From Stenotrophomonas sp. UBA7346 (GTDB lineage Bacteria > Pseudomonadota > Gammaproteobacteria > Xanthomonadales > Xanthomonadaceae): a stretch of 13,616 bases of DNA. Position numbers and translations under genes: made by a program. This document shows, piece after piece, positions 1 to 6,081 of the stretch. The first letter of the stretch is position 1. Each line of letters opens with the position of its first letter. The DNA lies in assembly GCA_002471015.1 (NCBI GenBank), contig DKPB01000072.1, forward strand, positions 1 to 13,616, in the 5' to 3' direction. The notes below the pieces were generated by a model. That model was given only the letters and a program-made list of their open reading frames with translations, was not told where the DNA came from and searched no databases.

Positions 1-11
1 CATGCTCGGCA
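1..11 (+). repeat. SMAG-type REP, cut by window edge
   Basis: Only the right half (CATGCTCGGCA) of a GTAG-family palindrome is inside the window. It is followed by GAGGCTTTCC, the same kind of shoulder that follows the next unit at 33-55, so the orientation is plus. Confidence 0.7.
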
Positions 12-32
12 GAGGCTTTCCGGGCAATGCCA

Positions 33-55
33 GTACTGCCGAGCCATGCTCGGCA
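33..55 (+). repeat. SMAG-type REP palindrome
   Basis: The unit is GTAC followed by an 8-base arm TGCCGAGC and its complement GCTCGGCA, separated by CAT. The usual GTAG head is GTAC here. The shoulder that follows is AGGGGCTTTCC. With the inverted unit at 200-222 it brackets a 144-base core. Confidence 0.85.
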
Positions 56-89
56 AGGGGCTTTCCAAACAATGCCTGCACGACCAGGT

Positions 90-180
90 AAGCCACGAAG
101 CCGACACCTGCGAAACCCGCTGCGCATCTGCAATCGGATTGATTGTCAGCTTCGTGGCTCGCGCCGCTCCCACAAGGTTG
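90..180. repeat. Second repeat family between inverted SMAG units
   Basis: An imperfect 16-base inverted repeat (AGCCACGAAGCCGACA near 90 against TGTCAGCTTCGTGGCT near 144) is followed by CGCGCCGCTCCCACAA. The right part resembles 7113-7137 (TTCGCGGC, then CGCCGCTCCTACAA), also enclosed by inverted SMAG units. It looks like the CGCCGCTCCTACA-type palindromic repeat common in pseudomonads and xanthomonads. Confidence 0.5.
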
Positions 181-199
181 GGATTGCCGGTAACGCCCG

Positions 200-222
200 T
201 GCCGAGCATGGCTCGGCACTAC
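200..222 (-). repeat. SMAG-type REP palindrome
   Basis: TGCCGAGC-ATG-GCTCGGCA followed by CTAC, so the GTAG head reads on the minus strand. It lies 12 bases past the stop codon of the ferritin-like gene and could act as a 3'-end hairpin of that transcript. Confidence 0.88.
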
Positions 223-234
223 ATGAGGGCGGGT

Positions 235-810
235 TTACTCGCCTATCCAGCCTTCCAGCATGTCGGCAAACTCGTCGGCGTGGTCTTCTTCCTGCGCCAG
301 GATCTGTTCGAGGATGCGCTTGGTGGTGGTGTCCTTGTCACCAACGAAGTTGATCATCTCGCGGTAGCTGTCGATGGCGATACGCTCGGCGATCAGGTTC
401 TCGCGCACCATGTCGCGCAGGTTGCCGCCTTCCTTGTACTCGGCGTGGGCGCGCGCGGTGAGGGTGTCCGGATTCAGATCCGGCTCCCCTCCCAACTGCA
501 CGATACGCTCGGACAACAGCGCCGCATGCGCCTGTTCCTGCTGCGCATGCTCCAGGAACTCGGCCTTCACCGCATCGGCCAGCATGCCCTTGGCCATGTA
601 GTAATGGCGGTAGTAGCGCAGCACGCATACCCACTCGGTGGCCAGCGCATCGTTGAGCAGTTTGATCACCGCCGTGCGGTTGGCGGTGTAGGTGGGCGTC
701 ACCGCACCATCCTCGATGCTCTTGCGTGCGTTGTCACGCAAGGTCTTGCGATCGGTGATACCTGCCAACTGCGTGGTTTTTACGGGTTTGGCGGCGGGCT
801 GCTTGCTCAT
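235..810 (-). CDS. Ferritin-like/bacterioferritin-type di-iron protein
   Basis: A 191-residue soluble four-helix-bundle protein that probably oxidises and stores iron, or detoxifies peroxide with Fe(II), in the cytoplasm. The di-iron signature is complete: Glu59 in helix A, Glu92-x-x-His95 in helix B, Glu142 in helix C and Glu174-x-x-His177 in helix D. It is about 30 residues longer than classical bacterioferritin, owing to a Lys/Thr-rich N-terminal extension of about 40 residues. No haem-binding Met is obvious at the usual place, so 'bacterioferritin' in the strict sense is unproven. The ATG at 810 follows an AGGAAAGG ribosome site. It starts 26 bases after the peroxiredoxin stop, so the two are almost certainly one operon, pairing peroxide removal with iron sequestration to limit Fenton chemistry. 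Fold confident; physiological role inferred. Confidence 0.93.
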   Translation of the reverse strand: MSKQPAAKPVKTTQLAGITDRKTLRDNARKSIEDGAVTPTYTANRTAVIKLLNDALATEWVCVLRYYRHYYMAKGMLADAVKAEFLEHAQQEQAHAALLSERIVQLGGEPDLNPDTLTARAHAEYKEGGNLRDMVRENLIAERIAIDSYREMINFVGDKDTTTKRILEQILAQEEDHADEFADMLEGWIGE

Positions 811-836
811 GGCTGGCCTTTCCTTCTGTTGCGCCC

Positions 837-1319
837 CTATGCGGGCAGATGGGCGAGCACGTGCTCGGCCCCGGATACCTCGAATTGCCCCGGCTGTTCG
901 ATATAGGCGGCACGCACCACACCGTCTTCCACATACAGTGCGAAGCGCCGTGAACGCATGCCCATGCCCGAACCGCTGGCGTCCATCTCCAGGCCCAGCG
1001 CGCGGGTGAAGTCACCATTTCCGTCGGACAGCATCTGCAGCCCGTCCGGCACCGACTGGCTCCTGGCCCAGGCCTGCATCACGAACGGATCGTTCACCGC
1101 CATGCAGAACACCTCGATACCGCGCTTGCGGAACTCTTCGAAGTGCTCAACATAGCCGGGCAGGTGGCGGGCAGAGCAGGTCGGGGTGAAGGCGCCCGGC
1201 ACGGCGAACAGCACGACCTTGCGGCCGTCGAACAGTGCATGGGTGTCGATCGTTTCCAAACCTTCGCGCAGACGCTTGAGGGTCACTTCCGGAATGCGAT
1301 CACCGACGTTGATGGACAT
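837..1319 (-). CDS. Prx5-family peroxiredoxin
   Basis: A 160-residue thioredoxin-fold peroxidase that reduces hydrogen peroxide and alkyl hydroperoxides in the cytoplasm. The active-site block PGAFTPTCS (residues 41-49) gives the peroxidatic Cys48 with the Pro/Thr environment of the family. A conserved SRRFAL segment near 123-128 supplies the catalytic Arg. The only other cysteine is Cys72 (EVFCMAVND); there is no C-terminal resolving Cys like that of human Prx5. A 1-Cys type mechanism with glutathione or glutaredoxin as reductant is therefore likely. Start ATG at 1319 with AGGAG about 7 bases upstream. It is the first gene of the operon with the ferritin-like protein and is driven by the minus-strand promoter at 1345-1374. 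No signal peptide. Confidence 0.95.
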   Translation of the reverse strand: MSINVGDRIPEVTLKRLREGLETIDTHALFDGRKVVLFAVPGAFTPTCSARHLPGYVEHFEEFRKRGIEVFCMAVNDPFVMQAWARSQSVPDGLQMLSDGNGDFTRALGLEMDASGSGMGMRSRRFALYVEDGVVRAAYIEQPGQFEVSGAEHVLAHLPA

Positions 1320-1344
1320 TGGGGGCTCCTAGGCTGAATTCGAG

Positions 1345-1374
1345 TTTAAAGAGGCGGTGGAAGCGCCGCGTCAA
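1345..1374 (-). promoter_or_regulatory. Sigma70-like promoter for peroxiredoxin operon
   Basis: On the minus strand TTGACG (1374-1369) is separated by 18 bases from TTTAAA (1350-1345). The -35 matches consensus at 5 of 6 positions and the -10 at 4 of 6. Transcription would start near 1338, leaving a short leader of about 20 bases with the AGGAG ribosome site before the ATG at 1319. Confidence 0.6.
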
Positions 1375-1377
1375 CAG

Positions 1378-1404
1378 CTTGAAAAGGCGGTCTTCACACA
1401 ATAC
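1378..1404 (+). promoter_or_regulatory. Heat-shock (sigma32-like) promoter candidate for hsp20
   Basis: CTTGAAAA at 1378-1385 matches the sigma32 -35 core exactly. After a 12-base gap from CTTGAAA, CACAATAC (1397-1404) is a partial match to the CCCCATnT -10. Placement upstream of an Hsp20 and a J-protein gene fits heat-shock control. The -10 is weak, so this is a candidate only. Confidence 0.45.
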
Positions 1405-1470
1405 GTCCTTGGCATGGGAAAGGCAGTGCCATTCCGGCGTGCCAGCCCCCCCATCTTGCAGGAGGACATC

Positions 1471-1908
1471 ATGAGCATCGTACGTTACCGCCAGTGGCCG
1501 ACCCAGTCCGAGATTCATCAGTTGTTGTCGCCGCTGCTCGAAACCGTCACCAACAACACCGCGTCGGCATGGCTGCCTGCCGTCGATATCCGCGAGGAAG
1601 CCAACCGTTTCGTGGTGATGGCCGATCTGCCCGGTGTTGACCCCGCCAGCATCGACGTGCAGATGGAAAAGGGCGTGCTCACCATCAGTGGCCAGCGCAG
1701 CATGCCTGAACTGGCCGAAGGCCAGCGCCTGACCCGCAGCGAGCGCGGCCAGGGCAGTTTCAACCGCCGCTTCGTGCTGCCGGACAGCGCCGATGCCGAG
1801 GGCATTGTCGCCAATAGCCACAACGGCGTGCTGGAGGTGCGCATTCCCAAGCGCAGCGAGGCGGCTCCCCGCCGCATCCAGGTGGTGCAGGGCCAGCCCA
1901 GCGCCTGA
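1471..1908 (+). CDS. Small heat-shock protein, Hsp20/alpha-crystallin family
   Basis: A 145-residue ATP-independent holdase chaperone that binds unfolding proteins and passes them to Hsp70 systems. The alpha-crystallin domain spans roughly residues 34-128. It includes the family hallmarks VMADLPGVD (49-57), KGVLTISGQR (67-76) and the signature HNGVLEVRIPK (117-127). A C-terminal I-x-V motif (Ile136, Val138) suits oligomer packing. The N-terminal arm (1-33) is short and variable. The ATG at 1471 is chosen over the in-frame ATG at 1357 because AGGAGGAC lies just before it and because 1357 would overlap the promoter region. The gene diverges from the peroxiredoxin operon and is followed 127 bases later by cbpA, so the two are probably coordinately heat-induced. 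Confidence 0.95.
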   Translation: MSIVRYRQWPTQSEIHQLLSPLLETVTNNTASAWLPAVDIREEANRFVVMADLPGVDPASIDVQMEKGVLTISGQRSMPELAEGQRLTRSERGQGSFNRRFVLPDSADAEGIVANSHNGVLEVRIPKRSEAAPRRIQVVQGQPSA

Positions 1909-1939
1909 GCGGCGTGAGCGAACTTCCACCTGCGCAGTG

Positions 1940-1968
1940 GCCGTGGCCCGGTAGAATGGGGCCACGGC
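1940..1968 (+). other. Perfect hairpin between hsp20 and cbpA
   Basis: A 10-bp perfect stem (GCCGTGGCCC at 1940-1949 with GGGCCACGGC at 1959-1968) has a 9-base loop that contains TAGAAT. No T-run follows, so it is not a classical terminator. It could attenuate read-through, stabilise the hsp20 mRNA end, or overlap a promoter for cbpA. Confidence 0.6.
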
Positions 1969-2035
1969 GCCTGCCGATTGCACGATGGCCCGTTGCCGCA
2001 AGGTGTCGGGCCAGTTTTTTTTCAGAGGTGTATGG

Positions 2036-2935
2036 ATGGAATTCAAGGATTACTACGCCACGCTCGGGGTTGAGCCCAGCGCCGGTGATGCCGAAATCAA
2101 GACCGCTTACCGTCGGCTGGCGCGCAAGTACCATCCGGACGTAAGCAAGGAAGCCGGCGCCGAGGAGAAATTCAAGGCGGTCAACGAGGCCTATGAGGCG
2201 CTGCGCGATCCGCAGAAGCGCCAGGCCTATGACCAGTTGCGCGCGCAGGGCTACCGCCCCGGCGAGGAGTTCCACGCGCCGCCGAACTTTGGCGGCGGCC
2301 AGGGCTTCGATTTCGAAGAGGTGTTCGGCGGCGGTGGTGCCGGCGGTGGCTTCAGCGATTTCTTCGAAAGCCTGTTTGCGCGCCAGCGTGGCGGCGCCGG
2401 TGCCGGTGGTCGGCGACCGGGCCCGGGCTTTGGCGGCGCCGGCCCGCAGCCGATGCGTGACACCCGCGCCAAGCTGTCCGTGCCGCTGGAGGCGGCCTAC
2501 AACGGCGACAGCCTGCGCATCACCGTGGACGGGCGCCAGCTCGACGTGCGCGTCCCCAAGGGGATCCGCCCCGGCCAGGTGATCCGCCTGGGCGGGCAGG
2601 GCAGCGGCGGCGGCAACCTGATGCTGGAGGTGGAATACGCCTCGCACCCGCAGTTCGAGGTGGACGGCCGCAATATCCTCTACACCTTGCAGGTCACCCC
2701 CTGGCAGGCGGCGCTGGGCACCAGCATCAGCGTGCCTACCCTGGGCGGTGCGGTGGAGTTGAAGGTGCCGGCCGACTCGGACAGCGGCCGCAAGCTGCGC
2801 CTGCGTGGCCGTGGCTTGCCGGGCAAGCCTGACGGCGACCAGATCGTGGAGTTGGAGGTGGTGGCGCCGGTGGCGGGCAACGAGGCCCAGCGCAAGGCGT
2901 ACAAGGACCTGGCCAAGGCGTTTGGCGAGGACTGA
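2036..2935 (+). CDS. cbpA: CbpA-type DnaJ co-chaperone (class B J-protein)
   Basis: A 299-residue J-domain protein that stimulates DnaK ATPase and delivers clients; family members in enterobacteria also bind curved DNA and nucleoid DNA. The J domain occupies residues 3-70 with the HPD motif at 33-35. A Gly/Phe-rich linker runs from about 83 to 137. Two beta-rich client-binding C-terminal domains follow (about 142-215 and 216-299). There is not a single cysteine, so the zinc-finger domain of true DnaJ is absent. The length is close to E. coli CbpA (about 306). The ATG at 2036 follows AGAGGTG; upstream in-frame codons from 1985 lack a ribosome site. It lies downstream of hsp20 and is closed by the terminator at 2970-2996. 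No CbpM-like modulator gene follows it here. Confidence 0.93.
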   Translation: MEFKDYYATLGVEPSAGDAEIKTAYRRLARKYHPDVSKEAGAEEKFKAVNEAYEALRDPQKRQAYDQLRAQGYRPGEEFHAPPNFGGGQGFDFEEVFGGGGAGGGFSDFFESLFARQRGGAGAGGRRPGPGFGGAGPQPMRDTRAKLSVPLEAAYNGDSLRITVDGRQLDVRVPKGIRPGQVIRLGGQGSGGGNLMLEVEYASHPQFEVDGRNILYTLQVTPWQAALGTSISVPTLGGAVELKVPADSDSGRKLRLRGRGLPGKPDGDQIVELEVVAPVAGNEAQRKAYKDLAKAFGED

Positions 2936-2969
2936 TTGCGGCTTTGTTTACGCTGCTGATGTCGGAGAG

Positions 2970-2996
2970 AAGCGGGCTTTGCCCGCTTTTCTTTTG
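2970..2996 (+). terminator. Intrinsic terminator of cbpA
   Basis: AAGCGGGC (2970-2977), TTT loop, GCCCGCTT (2981-2988), then a T-rich tail TTCTTTT. It sits 34 bases after the cbpA stop codon. Confidence 0.85.
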
Positions 2997-3021
2997 TCTT
3001 CGGCTGGGATTTTTGGCCAGG

Positions 3022-3139
3022 AGCTTGCCCTCACCCCAACCCCTCTCCCGCGCGCGGGAGAAGGGCTAGTGCACTACGAGCGCAAGCAATCCGAGCCCCT
3101 CTCCCGTTTACGGGAGAGGGGTTGGGGTGAGGGCAAGCT
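3022..3139. repeat. Long palindromic intergenic repeat (CTCTCCCG family)
   Basis: The outer arms are a perfect 29-base inverted repeat: 3022-3050 (begins AGCTTGCCCTCACCCC) and 3111-3139. Two nested hairpins sit inside: CTCCCGCG/CGCGGGAG at 3044-3059 and CCCCTCTCCCG-TTTA-CGGGAGAGGGG at 3097-3122. Relatives occur at 6957-6979, 13365-13511 and 13543-13566. No coding content is apparent. It lies between the convergent terminators of cbpA and the response-regulator gene. Confidence 0.85.
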
Positions 3140-3174
3140 TCCAACAAGCAGAGCCAAAACAAACCCCAACCACC

Positions 3175-3205
3175 AAAAACAGGAAAGGCGGGCAAAGCCC
3201 GCCTT
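3175..3205 (-). terminator. Intrinsic terminator of response-regulator gene
   Basis: On the minus strand the stem AAGGCGGGC / GCCCGCCTT (3205-3197 and 3193-3185) with a TTT loop is followed by TTCCTG and TTTTT. It lies 28 bases past the minus-strand stop at 3234 and resembles the cbpA terminator in sequence. Confidence 0.8.
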
Positions 3206-3233
3206 CCCAAACGCTTTCCCCAAGAAAGCAGTT

Positions 3234-3617
3234 TCACCCCACCGGCGGTGCCTCGGCACTGAACACCTGCGCGATCACCGCCGACAAGTCTTCCTCGGTG
3301 AACGGCTTGGTGATGTAGGCCTTAGCCCCCTGGCGCATGCCCCACAAGCGATCAGTGTCCTGATCCTTGGTGGTCACCAGGATCACCGGGATGTGCTGGG
3401 TGGTGGCCTCGCGCTTGAGCGTGCGGGTGGCCTGGAAACCGTTGAGGTTGGGCATCACCACGTCCATCAACACCAGGTCCGGCAGCACCTGCTTGGCAAC
3501 CTCTACCCCGGAGGCGCCATCAGTTGCGGTGAAGATTTCATGCCCCAGTTTTTCAACGATGCGTTGGATGCCCATCAACTGCGATGGTGAGTCATCGACA
3601 ATCAGGATACGCGCCAT
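3234..3617 (-). CDS. pilH: PilH-like single-domain response regulator
   Basis: A 127-residue CheY-fold receiver with no output domain. Acidic pocket Asp8-Asp9, phospho-acceptor Asp52 (LVLMDVVMP), switch Thr82 (VTTKDQ) and Lys104 (YITKP) are all present, so it should be phosphorylatable. The sequence, especially MARILIVDDSPSQ, MPNLNGFQATR and VTTKDQDTD, resembles PilH of the Pil-Chp type IV pilus chemosensory system, which controls twitching. The pilG/pilI/pilJ/chpA partners are not in this window, so it is an orphan here and could be a paralogue. The start at 3617 is used because a GGGGA ribosome site precedes it and the fold begins at this Met; the reading frame stays open further upstream without homology. 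It lies 91 bases downstream of the oxidoreductase on the same strand. Confidence 0.9.
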   Translation of the reverse strand: MARILIVDDSPSQLMGIQRIVEKLGHEIFTATDGASGVEVAKQVLPDLVLMDVVMPNLNGFQATRTLKREATTQHIPVILVTTKDQDTDRLWGMRQGAKAYITKPFTEEDLSAVIAQVFSAEAPPVG

Positions 3618-3659
3618 GTTTTTCCCCAAGTAATGCCGGCAGTGTAGTGCCGGCCTGCT

Positions 3660-3690
3660 CCCGGCGTGAAGCCGCGCGTTCCACGCCGGG
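3660..3690 (-). other. Hairpin between oxidoreductase and response regulator
   Basis: A 9-bp stem CCCGGCGTG/CACGCCGGG (3660-3668, 3682-3690) lies 19 bases after the oxidoreductase stop. A second palindrome, GCCGGCA-GTGTAG-TGCCGGC (3635-3654), follows towards the response regulator. Neither is followed by a T-run; a weak terminator or a decayed REP unit are both possible. Confidence 0.45.
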
Positions 3691-3708
3691 GTTGTGCTGT
3701 GACTTGCG

Positions 3709-4704
3709 TCAATCAATTCTTACGACGGTGCGGCCGAAGGATTTGCCGTCCAGCATGGTCGAAAATACCCCCGGCAGTTCGTCCAGCGCCACTTCGCGGG
3801 TACAGATGCGGTCCAGGTGGCGCGGCTTCCAGTCGCTGCCCAGGCGCTGCCAGACCTGCTCGCGGATGTCGCGGGCGGTGCCGGCCGAGGCCACGCCCAA
3901 CAGCGATACGCCACGGATGATGAAGGGCATCACCGTCATGTCCAGCGCGCCGGACGCGGCCAGGCCGGCCGAAGCGACATTGCCATAGGGCGCGGTCTGC
4001 GCCAGCAGGCTGGTCAGCATGCTGCCGCCGACGTTGTCCAGGCCGCCGCCAAAGCGGGCCGATTCCATCGGCCGGGTGGTGGCCAGGGCATCGCGGCCCA
4101 GTACCTGGCTGGCGCCGATGGCGGTCAGGTAGTCCGCGGCCTCGGCCTTGCCGCTGATGGCATGCACCTCGAAACCGGCGCGGCTGAAGATGTCCACTGC
4201 CAGCGAGCCGACCCCGCCGGTGGCACCGGTGACGGCCAGTGGGCCGTGGGCTGGCGTCTGCCGGTTGTCGGTCATGCGCAGCAGCGCCAGCGCGGCGGTG
4301 AAGCCGGCCGTGCCCAGCACCATGGCCTCGCGCAGGCTCAATGCCGCCGGCAACGGGATCACCCACTTGGACTCCAGCCGCACATACTGGCTGTAGCCAC
4401 CGTCGCGGGTCTCGCTCAGGCCGCAGCCGGTGGTCAGTACCTGGTCGCCCTCGCGGAAGGCCGGGTCGGTCGAGGCCACCACCTCGCCGGCCACGTCGAT
4501 GCCGCCCACCAGCGGGAAGCGGCGCAGAATCTTGCCCTTGCCGGTGCCGGCCAGCGCGTCCTTGTAGTTCACCGAGGACCAGCGGGCGCGGATGACCACC
4601 TCGCCGGGGCTGAGCTGGTCCAGGCCCAGCGACTCCAGGCCGCTGCGGTAGCCGGCGTCGTCGTTGTGGATACGGAAGGCGGTGAAGGGGGCATTGGCGG
4701 ACAT
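3709..4704 (-). CDS. acuI: YhdH/AcuI-family NADPH quinone/acryloyl-CoA oxidoreductase
   Basis: A 331-residue zinc-free medium-chain dehydrogenase/reductase. The N-terminal catalytic domain carries SSVNYKDALAGTGKGKI (43-59), typical of the YhdH/YhfP group. The Rossmann domain has the nucleotide loop TGATGGVGSLAV (159-170). Zinc-ligand cysteines are missing, as expected. Characterised members reduce acryloyl-CoA to propionyl-CoA with NADPH, removing a toxic electrophile; others are described only as quinone oxidoreductases, so the physiological substrate here is inferred. Length fits the family (about 324-330). The ATG at 4704 has only a weak purine stretch upstream. It is transcribed divergently from hflK across a 270-base spacer, with pilH-like downstream. 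Confidence 0.92.
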   Translation of the reverse strand: MSANAPFTAFRIHNDDAGYRSGLESLGLDQLSPGEVVIRARWSSVNYKDALAGTGKGKILRRFPLVGGIDVAGEVVASTDPAFREGDQVLTTGCGLSETRDGGYSQYVRLESKWVIPLPAALSLREAMVLGTAGFTAALALLRMTDNRQTPAHGPLAVTGATGGVGSLAVDIFSRAGFEVHAISGKAEAADYLTAIGASQVLGRDALATTRPMESARFGGGLDNVGGSMLTSLLAQTAPYGNVASAGLAASGALDMTVMPFIIRGVSLLGVASAGTARDIREQVWQRLGSDWKPRHLDRICTREVALDELPGVFSTMLDGKSFGRTVVRID

Positions 4705-4901
4705 CGGGGGGTCTGCATTGGTACGGGAGCGCCCACCATAGCGGTTGCGAAACGGCAGGTCTGCCCCTATTGAATGACCGTGCAGGGCGCGTTGCCAGGC
4801 GTACCGCAGGCCGGCTGGCGTGCGGTGCCCGATATGGCGGCGATCGGCCGGTATACCGTCCCGTTAAGACAGGCGCTGACCGTGTTCAGTGTCTGCCTTG
4901 C

Positions 4902-4907
4902 TAGAAT
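4902..4907 (+). promoter_or_regulatory. Candidate -10 element (TAGAAT) for hflKC
   Basis: TAGAAT in the context TGC-TAGAAT-CGG lies 68 bases before the hflK start. A CTGACC at 4876-4881 is the nearest -35-like hexamer, but the 20-base spacing is long. The same motif occurs before cbpA (1952) and the AraC-type gene (9836). Confidence 0.4.
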
Positions 4908-4922
4908 CGGGATTCGATTGAT

Positions 4923-4956
4923 GGCCGGAGCGTGGCGGGAGCTCCCGCAGCCGGCC
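4923..4956 (+). promoter_or_regulatory. Strong 5'-leader hairpin of hflK
   Basis: GGCCGG (4923-4928) pairs with CCGGCC (4951-4956) and encloses the perfect 14-base palindrome GCGGGAGCTCCCGC (4935-4948). The hairpin ends 9 bases before the GGAG ribosome site at 4966, so it may influence translation or mRNA stability. Confidence 0.5.
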
Positions 4957-4974
4957 CTTACAGATGGAGCATGC

Positions 4975-6081
4975 ATGGCCTGGAATACACCCGGCGGCAA
5001 CAGCGGTGGTGGTGCGGACGATAATCGCGCCCCGCGCAAGCCGCGTGGCGGCAATGGCGGAGGTTGGGGCGGTGGACTGCCCGGGCCGCTGCGCGACCTG
5101 TTTGATGGCGGCATCTGGCGCTGGGTGCTGGTCGCCCTGGGCCTGCTGCTGTTGTTCTCCAGCTTCCAGCTGATCGGCGAACAGCAGCGTGGTGTGGTGC
5201 TGCGCTTCGGTCAGTTCTCGCGCATCCTGCAGCCGGGCCCGAACTTCAAGCTGCCGTGGCCGATCGAGTCGGTGGCCAAGGTCAATGCCACCCAGATCAA
5301 GACCTTCAGCAGCAACGTGCCGGTGCTGACCCGCGACGAGAACATCGTCAACGTGTCGGTCAACGTGCAGTACCGGGTGGATGATCCGCGCCAGTACCTG
5401 TTCGGCACGGTTGATGCCGACCAGATGCTGGAGCAGTCCGCGCAGAGCGCGGTACGTGAGCAGGTGGGCCGTGCCGACCTGAACTCGGTGCTCAACAACC
5501 GTGGCCCGCTGGCCACGGTGGCCGAACAGCGCCTGCAGGCCTCGCTGAAGGCCTATAACACCGGCTTGACCGTGACTGGCCTGACCCTGCCTGACGCGCG
5601 TCCGCCGGAAGAAGTGAAGCCGGCCTTCGACGAGGTCAACGGTGCCCAGCAGGTCAAGGAACGGCTGATCAACGAAGCCCAGGCCTATGCCGCCAAGGTG
5701 GTGCCGGAAGCACGCGGCCAGGCCTCGCGTGCGCGCACCACCGCCGAAGGTTACAAGCAGGCCATCGTCGCCCGCGCCGAAGGTGACGCGCGCCGTTTCA
5801 CCCTGCTGCAGGGCGAATACAAGAATGCCCCGGAAGTCACCCGCAAGCGCCTGTGGCTGGAAACCGTGCAGGAGGTGCTGGCCGAGAACCGCAAGGTCAT
5901 TGGTGGCGATGGCCGCCAGCTGATCTACGTGCCGATGCCGGCCGACGCCGGCAAGACCAGCGCTGCGCCGCAGCTGACCCCGGAAATGGTTGCCCCGGCC
6001 CTGCCGGCCGCGGGTGACAGCATTCGCAACGCGGACCGCTCGGTCTCGCGCTCGGCATCGCGTGAGGAGGCTGGCCGATGA
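4975..6081 (+). CDS. hflK: HflK, FtsH protease modulator subunit
   Basis: A 368-residue SPFH-family inner-membrane protein. With HflC it forms the large periplasmic HflKC cage that surrounds and regulates the AAA+ protease FtsH. A Gly/Asn-rich cytoplasmic N-terminus (1-48) precedes one transmembrane helix (about 49-67). The band-7/SPFH domain follows (about 68-260; QRGVVLRFGQFSR at 71-83), then a long helical region and a low-complexity tail. The ATG at 4975 has GGAG 5 bases upstream; the nearby ATG at 4971 is out of frame. Its stop overlaps the hflC start (ATGA), indicating translational coupling. In E. coli these genes follow hfq-hflX; here they have their own upstream spacer with a TAGAAT motif and a leader hairpin. 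Confidence 0.96.
   Translation: MAWNTPGGNSGGGADDNRAPRKPRGGNGGGWGGGLPGPLRDLFDGGIWRWVLVALGLLLLFSSFQLIGEQQRGVVLRFGQFSRILQPGPNFKLPWPIESVAKVNATQIKTFSSNVPVLTRDENIVNVSVNVQYRVDDPRQYLFGTVDADQMLEQSAQSAVREQVGRADLNSVLNNRGPLATVAEQRLQASLKAYNTGLTVTGLTLPDARPPEEVKPAFDEVNGAQQVKERLINEAQAYAAKVVPEARGQASRARTTAEGYKQAIVARAEGDARRFTLLQGEYKNAPEVTRKRLWLETVQEVLAENRKVIGGDGRQLIYVPMPADAGKTSAAPQLTPEMVAPALPAAGDSIRNADRSVSRSASREEAGR

Noticed and set aside
46..906. A 286-codon plus-strand frame across the ferritin-like gene
   Set aside because: It starts in an SMAG repeat and is the complement of two genes with complete family motifs.
1300..2647. Long minus-strand frames opposite hsp20 and cbpA
   Set aside because: Ala/His/Gly-biased translations without domains, overlapping each other and the promoter region.
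2036..2935. Canonical DnaJ
   Set aside because: No cysteines, hence no zinc-finger domain; length and domain order match CbpA.
3635..3654. A further SMAG unit before the response-regulator gene
   Set aside because: GTAGTGCCGGC is present at 3644, but the matching arm and spacing differ from the other units; listed only as a hairpin.
3817..4773. A 318-codon plus-strand frame opposite the oxidoreductase
   Set aside because: Repetitive Gln/Ala/Gly/His translation typical of an antisense shadow; the minus-strand product has clear Rossmann motifs.
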